Shown: positions 35,442 through 47,993, numbered from the stretch's first letter. The stretch: 64,000 nucleotides of DNA from Rheum nobile (GCA_027886185.1 WOAB01000018.1:1302001-1366000), one strand, 5' to 3'. The notes: generated by a model not told the origin, from the sequence alone. Numbers and translations: made by a program.

Positions 35442-36908
35442 TTTTATGTATTTCTTTAGTAATCTGGTTAGAGGTTCTGTTGTCACTAGTGATAGTAATC
35501 TTGCAAAAAGGGTAACCCCCCTCATCATCCTTTTGATCCTTTATTTCTGTTGTAGCAGAACCTATCAGATTACTACTGTTGTAGAATGACTTTGGTTTAG
35601 TTTGGTAAGTCAGAGGCCTTTTAGTAGGTTCTCTGATTATTTTGTTGTTGTTTGGAAAACCATCTCTTATGAGAATTTGAACAAGAAATGGAACTGGTTT
35701 AGGTGTTATCATTGTTGTGCTTGCTTGAATCCCATCAGATTTAAATTGTTGTTATTATGGACCACTTTATATTTTATGTTTCATATGCAAACATGTGACA
35801 GGTGCTGGCTTGCTGCAATTCAATGGACATTTGGCTCCAGGGTTGCACATGGCTGCATAAATCTAATCTGGATACATCTTAATCATGATAAGTTTCAGGT
35901 ATGCACCCTCATGGCCTACTATAGATGTGATATTGAAAGTATGGAATATGAACAAAACTGTTTGATACATAGAACACATGAACTCAAGAACAAAATGTTT
36001 GGGCAATCTAGAGTTGACTGCAAAGTCAATAAACCAGCAAAATGGGAAGCTGTGATTCAAACACAAACACTGTTAACCTATAATATACCAACCATATATG
36101 TGAGGTTATCCTCAAATCTTAATGTCCTTACCTGGATCTTCATACAGGATATAGAGTCTTGCAAGAATGTTTGGATTACTAACCATCATTTGATGGCAAG
36201 CTGTTTTGGTGGGATCCGGAATCTCCAAAATCTGGGTTGCCTTGCATGTCTAAACACATGCTATCAGTCAAAAAATACCAAAGAACAAAGACAACAATAA
36301 GGACAACACTTTATGGACAACAACAACAGAAACAAAACAAGGAAAACAGGGAACTGATGCTTCCACGTCTGGTGGCACTCATTGTAATAATTACAAGATC
36401 ATCTTTTGGTGTTGGTCTATACTTGTTGTTTGGATGAAGCACAATCACAAAAATGTAAAACATTATCTTTTTATGTCAGCAGTTTGTAAATGCTATGCTA
36501 TTATAGCCATTTATGAATTACAAAACCAGCCATTTTTCTACCTTAGGGGCTGCTGCATTAGGAATGCCAAACTGAAGCATGAAATATACCACTACCAAAA
36601 CATGTCCCGGTGGATAAAGAAGGCAACTAAACACATCATAATGGTATCATATATATCTATGATAAAGTTTACACAATAAGAGGCACAAAATGAGTACAAC
36701 TCGCACAACAATAGAATTACATATGATATCAGAATACCGACTGAAGTTATATCTCAGAATATGGAACAAGGTCTTGTAATAAAGCAAATTGAAACAATAA
36801 AATGGAAGAATAAGAACGAAACTAAATTCAAATAGAATTGGAATCGACCAACTAAGACCCCTAAATGTCTTCGGATATGGGGCAACATTACAGATGGTTT
36901 TTATGGAG
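35442..36908. other. Unexplained sequence between LINE ORF1 and ORF2
   Basis: Holds a 232-codon open frame at 35602-36300 (+) without recognisable domains or plant-like codon pattern. No second LINE 5' end, transposon terminus or RNA gene was identified. Confidence 0.3.
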
Positions 36909-37561
36909 ATTTCCACTTAGAACTGTCGTGGAATTGGTAAAACAAATATATGGATGGATTTAGAATCCTTTTGTAAAATTGAAAGGATCCAATTACTAGC
37001 GTTATTTGAAACACGTACAAATAAAGTACCAAGTGAGAAGGTTTGGAAAAAAGCAGGATTTGACCAATTCCACTGCGTCCCGGCTACTGGGTTTTCGGGT
37101 GGAATCCGTGTTATGTGGAAAACTTATCAACTTGTAAATGAAATCTTGGAAATCGTTAAGATTGAAAAAAGATTTATTAGTGTGTTGTACACCAACCTGT
37201 GTACCAATACTAATAATTTTAACATATTCTCCCCCGAATGAATCAGGAAAAAATGACTTATGGGAATCAATAATCACCTTTATTAAAAACAGTGCATATC
37301 CGTGTATTGTTATGGGAGATCTGAATGAAATCCAATACCCTACTGAAAAACTGGGAGGGGCCTCACCAACCTTATCCAAATTCACTAGACTCAGACATTT
37401 TAAAAATGAATGTGAATTATTAGATATCCCTTTCCAAGGTAACGCATTTACATGGAGAAAAAACAAAACGGAAATAGATAATATATATGAAAAGCTGGAT
37501 AGAGCCTTAATTCATCATCAAGTATTACAATGGTATCCAGATATCTGTACTAAACACTATG
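36909..37561 (+). pseudogene. LINE endonuclease domain, 5' part
   Basis: Reads as the apurinic-type endonuclease of L1 ORF2: NCRGIG at 36920-36937, LALFETRTNK, GFSGGIRVMWK, then after a frameshift near 37235 IVMGDLNEIQYP and FTWRKNKTEIDNIYEKLDRA. A stop replaces the residue before NCRG. The last motif, TSDHCPI, lies beyond the LTR insertion at 38970. This enzyme nicks target DNA to prime reverse transcription. Confidence 0.85.
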
Positions 37562-38969
37562 TGATAAGCACTACTTTGTAGGGCTTAAGTAAGAGTCATT
37601 AGAGGTTTTATTGGTGCCATTCGGGTAGATTTAGACACATTCATGTGTATGGCGTTTGGGGGCGAAGTTGGTGTATTTGGAGGTATTTGAGCGGTTTTGG
37701 ATATCATATGAGACACTGAGGAAGAAACCACATGAGAAGACGAGGAAGAGGAGTGCAATGAAGAGTAGAAGAACCATAGGCTGAATTCAATTGGTTCGTT
37801 CTCTCTACTCCGATGTCCAAATGGAGTGATTTCAATTCGAGGAGTTATATCTTGAAGTCTACTGCAAGTCCTCAAAATATGAGCGCAATCCGAGTTGGGA
37901 ATCAAAAGTTATGGCGTTTATACGGAAGTGTCGCAGGAGCTGAACCGAAGAACAGCGACGGCGCCCGCCGTGAACATTACGGCGACCGCCGCCGCTGTCA
38001 GAAGCCTGCCGAACGTGTTTTCCATATTTGTTTTATTTGGATTATTTTTATTACGTTTTATTATTTCGTTTTAGGTTAATTTTAGATTTTATTTCCTTTA
38101 GTATTTAAGGGAAAAGAGAGGCATATCATCTATCATCTTTTTCTTTGAACCCTAATTTTCTCTCTATGTATTTGCTATGAAGAAATAAGCCTCCCTGGCT
38201 TAGTCGGACGCTGAAGCTTTCGTTTTGATTTAGTTGTAAGATTCTTGTTCTTAATCTATTGCATGGTTTTTATCTTTCTCTTGCTTAAGTTGCTTATGAT
38301 TGATATTGATAATCTCTATTTGGACGCATCTAGGGTTTGTTGTTATTGATCTATTGCTAGATTTAGATTGTTACTAGTTGAGCATATCTATTTCAGAGTA
38401 GCAATTGCATCGTACTAGTATCTGGTTGTGCTAATCTTATGCAAAAGAGAATTGATTTACATTCTAGGATAAAAGCTGGTTGTTTTATGCTAGAATTGTA
38501 TCCAACTATATTCCTATCCGTAAAGCTGCTGTTAAACTGAATCTTGATAGTTTCAGGGTTGTTTAATTAGTTAGTGCTAATAGTATCTGGTTGTGCTATT
38601 AGTTATATCTGAAAAGGAATTGGAATCACCATTACATGAGATTTTGAATGAGTATCTATGATCAACTTGTCATACGAATAGTGGATGTTGTTTGACTAAG
38701 TGCTTTCCCCATTACTGATTTCAAAACTCTTTCGCTTGTTTATCTTTGCATGCTTAGTTACTTAAAACAAACAAAACCCCCCATTTGGTTACTTTGGATT
38801 GACATACAAATTGCATAATTAGATAGAATTCACCTCCCTGTGGATTCGACCTTTACTTACCTAGGACTACGGTTTAAGGTTTGTTTGGATATTTTGCATA
38901 GCAGTTTTTAGAACGACAAAAACCTGTTATCAAATTGTGGCGTTCACGGTGGGACCTTAAACCACTATG
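37562..38969 (+). mobile_element. Family-A LTR plus primer-binding site inserted in the LINE
   Basis: LTR 37562-38932 (TGATAAGCACT ... CTGTTATCA) closely resembles the solo LTR at 1830. It is followed by AATTG and TGGCGTTCACGGTGGGAC, a primer-binding-site-like 18-mer starting TGG. Then comes CTTAAACCACTATG, an imperfect repeat of the upstream flank CTAAACACTATG; the strict duplication is CACTATG (37555-37561, 38963-38969). No second LTR is present. The LINE frame resumes with TTSDHCPI. Confidence 0.82.
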
Positions 38970-40855
38970 CTTTTACGACCTCTGATCACTGCCCTATATC
39001 AATTGAGCTAGCTTCAACTAATTCATTTAAAAATCAACCTTTAAATTTTGAAAAGATTTGGATGACAAGAAAAGATTTTAGAAATGTTGTAAAACAAGCA
39101 TGGAGAACAAAATATCACGGATCAAGAATGTATGATCTAATCTCTAAGACAAAATTACTAAAGAAACATGCCAAAATTTGGAATAAAACAACATTTGGTA
39201 ATTTATTTACTCAACTCAAAGAAATAGAGAAACAATTATCAAAAATACAAATTAATATTTGTACAAATGGAAACAACAATGAATTACAAAAACAAAAAAG
39301 ACTCACTGAAAAAAAAAAGAGAAGTTACTCAACTTTCAAAAGATTTTTTGGAATCAAAGAGCAAAAGTTAAACACATTAAACTAGAAGATACTAACTCCG
39401 GTTATTTTCACAAAATAGCAAGTGGAAGACGAAACAGGAAAATTATCAAGGAAATAAAAATACAAGAAGGAACTAGTATTGTTGGGGAAGCAAATATCAG
39501 AAATGATTTCATAAAAAGATTTAGAAGTGAAGAAATGAATGATGCTTTACTACAAGAAAATCTAGAACTTATTAACCTTGAGATATCCGTAGAAGATAAT
39601 GAAGAATTAGTAAAAAATATCACTAATGATGAAATTAAGAAGGCAGATTTTGATATTGGTTAGGACAAATCTCTTAGACATGATGGCATGACAGCAAAAT
39701 TTTATCAAAAATATTGGGATATTGTGGGACTTTCGGTAACTCAAGTTGTAGAAAGCTTTTTCCTTTCAGGAAGATTACTCAAAAAGGTTAATCATACATT
39801 CATATCTCTAATACCAAAATGTGATAATCCAAACTCAAAAAACCATTATAGACCAATAAGTCTATGTTCGACAATTTATAAAATTATATCCAAAATTTTA
39901 ACAAATAGACTTAAAAAGACTATGGAAAAATTAATCCACCCTCTTCAAGGTGCATTTGTAGCTAACAGAGCTATTCAAGATAATATCTTAATAGCTCATG
40001 AAATTTTTCACTCTTTCAAGTCCAAAAAAGGAGTTGAAGGTTTCATAGCTCTAAAGTTAGATATGGAAAAAGCGTATGATAGAATTGAATGGAACTTCAT
40101 TTTAAAAATCATGGAGAAGTTTGGATTTCACTCCAAATTTATAAACTGGATAACAGAATGTATCACGACAGTATCTTTTTCGGTACTTGTTAATAATGGG
40201 CCAACGGAAATATTTAAACCAACTAGAGGACTCCGACAAGGAGATCCACTCTCCCCATTCCTTTTTATTTTAGGATATGAAATTCTAGCCAGAAAACTAC
40301 AGAAAGCAACGGATAGACTAAGAAAACCTATTAGATTTCAAATCTCAAGACTGGGCACTCGAATCCCGTTCTTGGCTTTTGCAGATGACATTATGATATT
40401 CTCCAAAGCAAAACAAGAAAATTGTAAGGAAGTTAAGGATATTTTGGACACTTATTGCAAAATATCTGGACAGAAAGTAAATTATCATAAATCGGCTTTC
40501 CAGGTGACAAAAAAAGTTACAACTACTAAAAAACTAGCAATACAAGGAATTCTCACAATTACAAATATGACATCTCTAGATAAATATCTGGGATGCCCAA
40601 TCATTAATGGGGGGGGGGGTAAATTCTAGCACTTTTGCTGATCTGATAATTAGTACACAACAACAACTAATAAAATGGAAGGCTAATTCACTATCTCAAG
40701 CAGGCAGAACAACCCTAATCAAAGCAAACCTAGCATCAAGACCAAATTACCTGATGCAAAGTTTTATGCTTCCTACACAAACACATAACGAACTTGATAA
40801 ATTAAATAGAGGATTTTTTGGAACAAAGGACCTTCATATAAACCATTGATAGGAT
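38970..40855 (+). pseudogene. LINE reverse transcriptase
   Basis: After the end of the endonuclease (TSDHCPISIEL) comes the linker and then the RT: NHTFISLIPKCDNP, HYRPISLCSTIYKIISK, ALKLDMEKAYDRIEW (first Asp), GLRQGDPLSPFLFI and the catalytic FADDIMIF. A TAG at about 39661 and a frameshift at the G11 run (40609-40619) break it; the downstream frame continues QAGRTTLIKANL to about 40849. Catalytic residues remain recognisable. Confidence 0.9.
40609..40619 (+). repeat. Poly(G) run of 11 in the RT
   Basis: G11 in the codons for CPIINGGG. It is the site of a frameshift between the two RT frames and a likely slippage or sequencing-error point. Confidence 0.85.
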
Positions 40856-41899
40856 GAGAAAAAATATGTAAACCAACTAACCAAGGAGGAATTGGTTTGA
40901 GAAAATCAAAGGATATGAATAAAGCGTTGCAATTTAAATTATTATGGAAAATTTTGGCTGAACCAGAAAATTAGTGGGTTAAAATTATTACTGAAAAGTA
41001 TTTGAAAACAAAACATATTTTACAGTATCAGAAAAAAGGACAGTGCTCTTGGAAATGGTCCAAAATGTATGAAATCATTAACGAATTCAAATAAGGACTT
41101 ATTTGGCAAGTGGGGAATGGGGGAACCATTAGATTTTGGATTGATAAATGGCTTTCTATGATTCCTCTTTGCGAAATGATTAACATGCAACCAATACCAA
41201 ACAAAAATGCGTTAGTAGCAGAATTCATGCTTCCAAATCGTACCTGGAACAAGGAAATGATTGAACAGTATCTACCGGCGGAATTAGTTAAGAAGATTAT
41301 ATCTACACCAATACCTTTACACAATATACATGATAGAATGTACTGGGAATCAAGCAAAAATGGCTGGTTTTCAACTAGATCGGCTATGGATATGCTCATT
41401 AAAAAGAAAAGATACACAACACATGATACCTCATGGATTTGAAAAATGAACACCTATCCTAAAGTAAAAAACTTTATTTGTAAAATCATGAAAATGGTCT
41501 ACCAACTAAAGCACGACTAGCCGAAAAGGGTGTTGCAATCCCACCAGGTTGCATCAGATGTAACACACAAACTGAAGATTCTAATCACCTTCTATTCCAG
41601 TGTAAGCATACACTAAAAACGATAGAAAAGATGAACACAAAAACGTACAGAATAATAAGATCCCTAAACATTGGAACAAAATCAACCCATGAAGTTATTG
41701 AGGATATCCGAAATAAATTAGACCAATCACAATTTATTGAACTGACAGTGTCATGGTGGGGGATCTGGTTTTATAGAAACCAACAAAGCTTTGGCAGAAA
41801 TAACAATGACACAATAAAGGATGTACCTCTTTATATTAATCATCAAATTGACAATTGGAATCATACCAAAAAATGGAATCCAGATTGTCTAACGGATAC
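40856..41899 (+). pseudogene. LINE zf-RVT and connecting region
   Basis: Contains QVGNGGTIRFWIDKWL, then KNGWFSTRSAMDML and a zf-RVT-like cysteine/histidine segment (about 41545-41600, PPGCIRCNTQTEDSNHLLFQC). Several stops and frame changes. The family-A LTR at 41900 interrupts it before the RNase H. Confidence 0.75.
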
Positions 41900-43334
41900 T
41901 GATCAGCTCTACTTTGTAGTGCTTATCTAGGAGTTGTTATCGGTGTTTAGGGTGCCATTTGTATGGGTTTAGAGCACAACTGTGGAGTATGGAGTTGAGG
42001 AGAAGAAGTGTGGATTTGGTGGTTTGGAGAAGCTTAAATGAAGACATTCGGAAGACGAGGAGTAGACCACTTGAGGAGACGAAAGAAGAGTAGAAGAAAG
42101 AGCCACACGAAGGAGAAGAAAGGAGGATCCGCGACCAAGGGCGACCGCGGATGCACATGGAGTTGATCGCGGCAAAGTTGAAGCAGCGGAGCAGAAAAGG
42201 CCAATTTCCGCGACCGCGGAAAATGTGCCGCGACCACGGAAAATCCTTTCAGCGAGGCCAAGTCGAGAGCGAAGTTGAATTTTCCGCGACCGCGGAATTC
42301 TTTCCGCGATCGCGGAAATGTGCGGCATCGAATCCGGAGTCCCGCTCCGGAATTTTCGCCCGGAGTCCTACTCCGAAATTTCCGTCCGAAGTTGCTTTTA
42401 CGATTATTCTTTTCTTTTATTTTCTTTTCGTCATTTTGTTTACTTTATATTATTTCCTTTTAGGATTAGTTTTGTTATCTTTTGACTTGAGTTTTAGGGT
42501 TAGGTTATTTAACCTAATTTTTCCTAGTATCATTCATTCAGATTCAGTTTTCATTGTTGTTTTTCGCACCTTTTGTCCAGGCAGACAATTGAAGCCTTTG
42601 GTTGATTTGATTGTGAGGTTATTCCTTTTCTCTTTCTATGATTGTTTTAATTCTCTCTCGTGCTTAATCTCATTGATCGTATATCGATTCCCCTTGATTT
42701 GTTGATTAGGATATCAAATAGATTGATAATAGTAGTTCCCTCTAGCCTGGCAATCTAGAGAAGATTAGTATTACGCTATTGGTTCTCCTTTTCTATACAA
42801 CCTGTTGAGATTGTTATTGATCATACTATTAAGGATTGGAGGAGACTGTTTGAGAATCTTGATCCCTTAGTTTGTATAGAGAATTAATTGCATGCAATTG
42901 TATGACTGTTTGCTATACTTGCATGTACCTATCTATTCCTGAATTCATTACTGATGTTAGATTTAATCTAGAAGGTCTTTTAGGTTATTTGATAGTTAGG
43001 GTTATCAGGACTGGTTGGACTGATAACTATATCAGAACAGAGATTAGGACATTCATGAGTATTGAGGACTAGGAATAATCAATGATCGATCTATCAATCT
43101 GAAGTGTGGATATTTGTTTGGCTGAGCTATTTTCCCGATTTGATTTCAAGTCTTTGCTTTTATTTATTTTGTTTGTTTTTAAACCGAAACCCCCTTGGTT
43201 ACTTGTTGGTATACAATTACATCGTTGGAATAGTATTTGATTCTCTGTGGGATTCGACCCTTACTTGCCTATTCTACTAGTTTAGGTTTGTTAGGATTAT
43301 TTTGATCAAGCGATACGACTAAAACCTGTCATCA
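41900..43334 (+). mobile_element. Solo LTR, family A (divergent), 5-bp TSD
   Basis: 1435 bp, TGATCAGCTCTAC to AACCTGTCATCA, with an exact duplication GATAC (41895-41899, 43335-43339). The layout parallels the 1830 and 37562 copies but the sequence is more diverged. Its GC-rich cluster uses the variant TTCCGCGACCGCGGAA (about 42130-42325). Inserted within the LINE. Confidence 0.88.
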
Positions 43335-43859
43335 GATACAAAACAAAATAATGCAAAGGCTACAAAAAGGAAACGTCAAATGAAAAAATGGAAAAAACCA
43401 CCTGAAGACATCATTAAAATAAATACTAATGGATCTACAAAAACGAATGGTGAATCCAATTACAGATTTATCTTTCGAAAGAGTAATGGCAAACCGACTC
43501 TAATCTTTGGAGAGAAATGTGGAATATCAACCTCCCTTAAGACAGAAACCATAGCGGTTAGGAATGTTTTAATCAAAGCATATGAACTGGGTATTACTAA
43601 AATTCAAATTGAATGTGACAACCTCACTATTGTTAATGTAATAAATAAGATCTGGCACTGTCCATGGGATATTGAAATTTTAATTTCTGATATCATTTGT
43701 CTTTTACAACTGTTTTCTTCAGTGCAATTCTTTCATGTCTTTCGAGAAACAAACATTGTAGCCGATTGCATCACGAAGCTAGGTCATCAGAGTTCTTTGG
43801 AAGACATTCAGGATAATTTAGAACTTTTGGTTCTCATCCGTAAGGATGCTATAGACTGA
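43335..43859 (+). pseudogene. LINE C-terminal RNase H
   Basis: The open frame 43380-43859 reads as the plant-type RNase H of LINEs: WKKPPEDIIKINTNGSTK (catalytic Asp replaced by Asn in INTNGS), SLKTETIAVRNVL (Glu), IECDNLTIVNVI (Asp) and FRETNIVADCITKLG (final Asp). It removes RNA from the RNA-DNA hybrid in intact elements. The D-to-N change suggests loss of activity. A stop closes it at 43859, then 3' UTR and poly(A). Confidence 0.85.
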
Positions 43860-43914
43860 GAAACCGTTTCTTCTGTGGTTTTCGGTCTAATTTTTACTGT
43901 ATCAAAAAAAAAAG

Positions 43915-43962
43915 ATTAATATCAAGCATTTCTTAATGCCACAAGTTATTTGGGGTGTTTTG

Positions 43963-44008
<46 letters not shown>

Positions 44009-46793
44009 AATATCCCTCATTTCATAGGGGTAATTTTGAAATTTTCTTATGCCCATATTACAAGTCAGATTAAATTCAGAGAAGTACGGACATTCTATGA
44101 GATGTTTGGTCTCTGTAATATTTTTCTGAGTAATATAAAATATAGTTAATGTATTTTTGGGTTAAAAAGTTATTCGTGTACGAATATATTTAACCCGGGG
44201 TTAAGAATATTTAACCTCTTAGCAAGAAAGGACAAAACGGGTGAAAAGGGGGCAAAATTGGCCTTGACCGCACCCTGCCGCACCCGCGGCGAAGGCCAAT
44301 GCCAGTGGCGGTCACGAGTCGGCCACCACACCCCCACCGCACCCTGCCGCACCCCGCGGTCGTCGTCAGCTGTGTCGTCATCGCGATAGAGTTTCTGCAG
44401 CTCTATCCCTTGGCCGATGCTTGCTCCTCACGTCTTTCCATCTGGTTGGGACACCTCATGGCATACGTGTCTAGCTCTTGAGCAACCTTGTGGGACTATA
44501 AATGAGAGAGGAGGCGGAGAGGAAGCTCACAACTCCAGCTGCAACTTCATCTTCCTCCAAGAAAGCTCCATTGTTGTCCAAAGCTTTGAGCTTTGTTTGT
44601 GAGAGAGATCGAATCCCTTTTGAGTACTAGAAAGGTGCTTCTAAGAGTTATTCAAAGGTTTAAGAAGGTTGAGGATCAAACCAAGAACAAATCAAAGTCG
44701 AACGAATCGATTTGGGTGAGTTCTCCATCGAAAATATGTCGTCTCCCTCGCCACTGTAATCCCGCCGCACCCGCGGCAGAGGCTCCACCGCACCCGCGGC
44801 GAGCTTACCCGGGTTGTGTGTTCTTGGGTGTTTGGCTTTGGGCAAGGCTTGATTCCTTCGATTCCTTTTGTATTCTTTTAGATTCATATATGTAGATATT
44901 GAATCTAACTTAGGGTCTCGTTATGGGTCGTTCCAGAGGGATTTAATATCCAGGATATGTCCCAGTTTCAGACTCAGGAACCGTTGTCTCTAAGCTTGTT
45001 AAAGCTTTCGTCTGATCTAAGGCAAGTGGCGGTTCGCTCTTGCTCATCATTCCATATTTCCATTAATTATCAATGGTTTGATTGTTAATTAATTTGGAAT
45101 GATTTACTGTTTTGTTGGGAACAGTTTTGATAAATGATATGGATTAAAATATGATATTATAATAGGTTGTATATCTGTTAGAACAACGCTATTATAGATA
45201 TATATTTTATGAGGATTGCCGGGAGGGCAACAATATGAAAAGAATATGATATTATAATAGGTTGTATATCTGTTAGAACAACGCTATTATGAATATCTAT
45301 ATTATTATGATGATAGCCTGGATGACTTTGATATGATTATTACTGTGTTGAACTGTTTGGTTAGCACGAGTATTCGTAGGAGCGATGGACTATTCGAGGT
45401 CCAGTCGTTTCTTAATAATGATTAATGATGCAAAGGGTGATAAACCCAAAAACCATTTGGTGGGTCATGACCGATCTCTATACTCGGGTATAGAGATGGT
45501 GGAACTTAACTGATGCTACAAATCTTGGGATTCGTCCCATTCAGGAGTATGTCCCTCATGGCGAAACATATGTCCTATATGTCCCTCATGGCGAAACATA
45601 TATTCAATATATGTCCCTCATGGCGATACATATATTTAAAAGCCTATAACGTGATACGCGTTTTGGAATTAAATAAGATAAGTGTCGTCGTAGCACATGA
45701 TTAATATACCTTGGGCGAGTAGTACAGCTAAGTGTAGTGCAGCTAGGAAAGCTCGTCTTGACTTTGATCAGAGTAAAGTTCTCTTTCCAATCTGGATTCG
45801 CATTAAGCGGTGAGGTTGGTCGTGAACCGAAACATCAAGTCGTTATTGAACGCTTGTATGATTAATTAATGTTCCCCAACATTTGTCATACTTCCGATAA
45901 GACTCAATTCGTTGGAGTCTTCTTTGGGATTGATTGTTGTGAGACTCGGTCTCCAGAATCTTCTCTTGATCATGCTGCTTGATATATTCCAGTAGGAGTA
46001 TGGTGGTTGACTATCGTCATCGGTTTTAATTCGAGAAACGATGAGTCTAACCTAATACGACTACTTCGAACCACTCTGCTTTGTACCCTTGCGTAGTCTT
46101 TCATTAGACTAACCAACCGTAATTGTTCTCTGCATGGTTGGCTGGTGTCATCCGTTCGATTCGGCACATCAAATAAGAATCCGAGAAACAAAGGCTAGAA
46201 CGACTATAAAAGCAAACGGTGTTTTAATGGATTTATCAGGTTGCGATCCTTGGCGAGTGATCATTACGATCAAGACCCTTGTATTTATACTTTGCAAAGA
46301 CTTCCGCTGATTACTCTGTTTTGTCCTATGGGGATTGGGATGTAATCCCCAGACATATGTTTTAACCAAAGATTTTGGTGTTTACATCATGATTGTTGTT
46401 TATGATTTGTATTTAAACCGGTAAAGCCTGGGATGGCTTCGGTGTGGAAATCGAGGTCACTAGCGGTAATATCTTTCCAAATGGGTTACGATTTGGGGGT
46501 ATTACATATATATAGATATATATATATATATACATTTGAGTTTTTCATTTGTTTGTATCATCCCAAAAACATAGAAAGAAGAAAGAGCTTAGTTTAAGAT
46601 TAAACAGAGAAGCTTTTGAAAGAATTTTGTGCGTATAATTCCTAGGTGTAATTGGGGTGTGAGTTGTGAGTTATATGTTTTGTAAGCATTTGTATATTTC
46701 TATCTTTCTAGTAAAAGTTTTACAGCAGTTTTTTAGATAAATTATTTCTCATTCTTAATCTGATAAAGGAAAAGTTGCGTATTTTTCTCAACA
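43915..46793 (+). repeat. copia 5' LTR, 5'-truncated and split
   Basis: The LTR resumes directly after the LINE poly(A) (GATTAATATCAAGC versus GATTGATATCAAGC in the 3' LTR), so about the first 95 bp are missing. The family-B LTR (44006-46506) interrupts it. The rest, 46507-46793, ends TTTTTCTCAACA. The (TA)n at 43965-44005 is much longer than in the 3' LTR. Confidence 0.85.
44006..46506 (+). mobile_element. Solo LTR, family B, 5-bp TSD
   Basis: 2501 bp, TGTAATATCCCTC to GGGGGTATTACA, flanked by TATAT on both sides (44001-44005, 46507-46511), inserted in the (TA)n tract of the copia 5' LTR. Internal repeats: a 94-bp tandem duplication from 45151 and three ~30-bp units TATGTCCCTCATGGCG (about 45548-45632). 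GC-rich CGCACCCGCGGC units lie near 44270-44360 and 44760-44810. The same family is at 57723 and 62037. Confidence 0.88.
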
Positions 46794-46795
46794 AT

Positions 46796-46807
46796 TGGTA
46801 TCAGAGC
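46796..46807 (+). promoter_or_regulatory. copia primer-binding site
   Basis: TGGTATCAGAGC two bases after the 5' LTR, the standard initiator Met-tRNA site. Confidence 0.92.
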
Positions 46808-46853
46808 ATTTGGTTCTAAACGATCCAAACGAAGTCAAATTTGAGAGGGAGCG

Positions 46854-47993
46854 ATGGCTGTAGACGATGAAAAGGTAAAACTCGAGAAGTTCGATGATGC
46901 ATATTTTAGATTTTGGAAAATGCAGATTGAAGATTACCTATATCAGAAAAATCTTTATCAACCTCTTTCAAAAAAGAAGCCAGAGGGTATGAAAGATGTA
47001 GATTAGAATCTTCTTGATAGACAAGCCCTTGGAGTTATTCAATTAACGTTATCCCGCAATGTTGCTTTTAACATAGCGAAGGAAAATACCACAGCAGATC
47101 TCATGGCAATCCTTTGCAACATGTATGAGAAGCCATCAGCCTCTAACAAATTTCATTTGATGAGGCGCTTATTCAATTTGCGGATGACGAAAGGCGCATC
47201 GGTAGCTCAACATCTTAATGCACTCAATACAGTCACAACCCAATTGAGTTCTGTTGGAATTGAATTTGATGAAGAAGTACGAGCATTGATACTTTTGGCA
47301 TCTCATCCAGATAGTTGGAATGCTACCGTCACGATTGTGAGTAGCTCGTCAGGAAGCAATAAGTTGAAATTTGATGATGTTCGTGATCTGGTTCTCAATG
47401 AAGAGATCCGACGGAGAGGGTCGGGTGAATCATCAACCTCTTCGGTTTTGCATACAAAGTCAAAAGGAAGCAATTCAACTAGAGGAAATGGACACGGAAG
47501 ATCAAGCTATCATGGTAGATCAAGAGATAAGAGGTCAAAATCAAGGAACCCAAATAATTCCTCTAGCTCGAAGACAATCGAGTGTTTGAATTGTGGAAAG
47601 ACCATATACTACAAAAATCAGTGCAAGAATGCACTGAAGAACCAAGAGACGAAGGCAGAGGCAAATGTTACTTCAACCTTAGAAGGAGATGATGCGTTGT
47701 TATGCTCTTTGGAGAGCAAGGAAGAGTCTTGGGTGTTAGATTCTGGAGCATCATTTCATGCCACTTTGAAGAGAGAATTCTTCGAGAGATATGTCTCGGG
47801 AAACCTTAAAAATGTGTACCTTGGTGATGATCAACCTTCAATCATTGGTAAAGGTGTAGTGAAGATCAAGTTGAATGAGTTTGTATGGGAGCTAAAAAAT
47901 GTTAGACACATCCACGACCTAAGAAATAACTTGATATCAGTTGGGAAGTTGGCCATCGAAGGCTATAGCACAAGCTTACATGGTGATAATTAG
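46854..47993 (+). pseudogene. copia gag and protease
   Basis: ATG at 46854 opens a copia gag (KLEKFDDAYFRFWKMQIEDY; LTLSRNVAFNIAKE). One in-frame TAG lies at about 47005, at a probable Trp codon. A knuckle CLNCGKTIYYKNQC has Tyr where the zinc-binding His is expected. The protease motif is WVLDSGASFHAT. The frame ends with a TAG at 47991, again at a probable Trp codon. The element is inactive but recently so. Confidence 0.88.

Larger units (their letters stand above)
36909..43914 (+). mobile_element. L1-type LINE (ORF2 part), split by two LTR insertions
   Basis: Endonuclease, reverse transcriptase, zf-RVT and C-terminal RNase H follow in LINE order from 36909 to 43860, ending in a poly(A) run (about 43905-43914). 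Solo LTR-type insertions at 37562-38969 and 41900-43334 interrupt it; the LINE reading continues on either side of each. Many stops and frameshifts. The 5' limit is unclear. Confidence 0.88.

Noticed and set aside
35602..36300. 232-codon open frame on the plus strand
   Set aside because: No domain, repeat or splice context; rich in Cys, Trp and Asn in a way typical of chance frames in AT-rich DNA.
42151..42705. 184-codon open frame
   Set aside because: Lies wholly inside a solo LTR bounded by a 5-bp duplication; Phe-rich C-terminal part reflects T-rich LTR sequence.
43965..44005. Possible origin or array signal in a long (TA)n
   Set aside because: A simple microsatellite expansion within the copia LTR; the 3' LTR has a short version.
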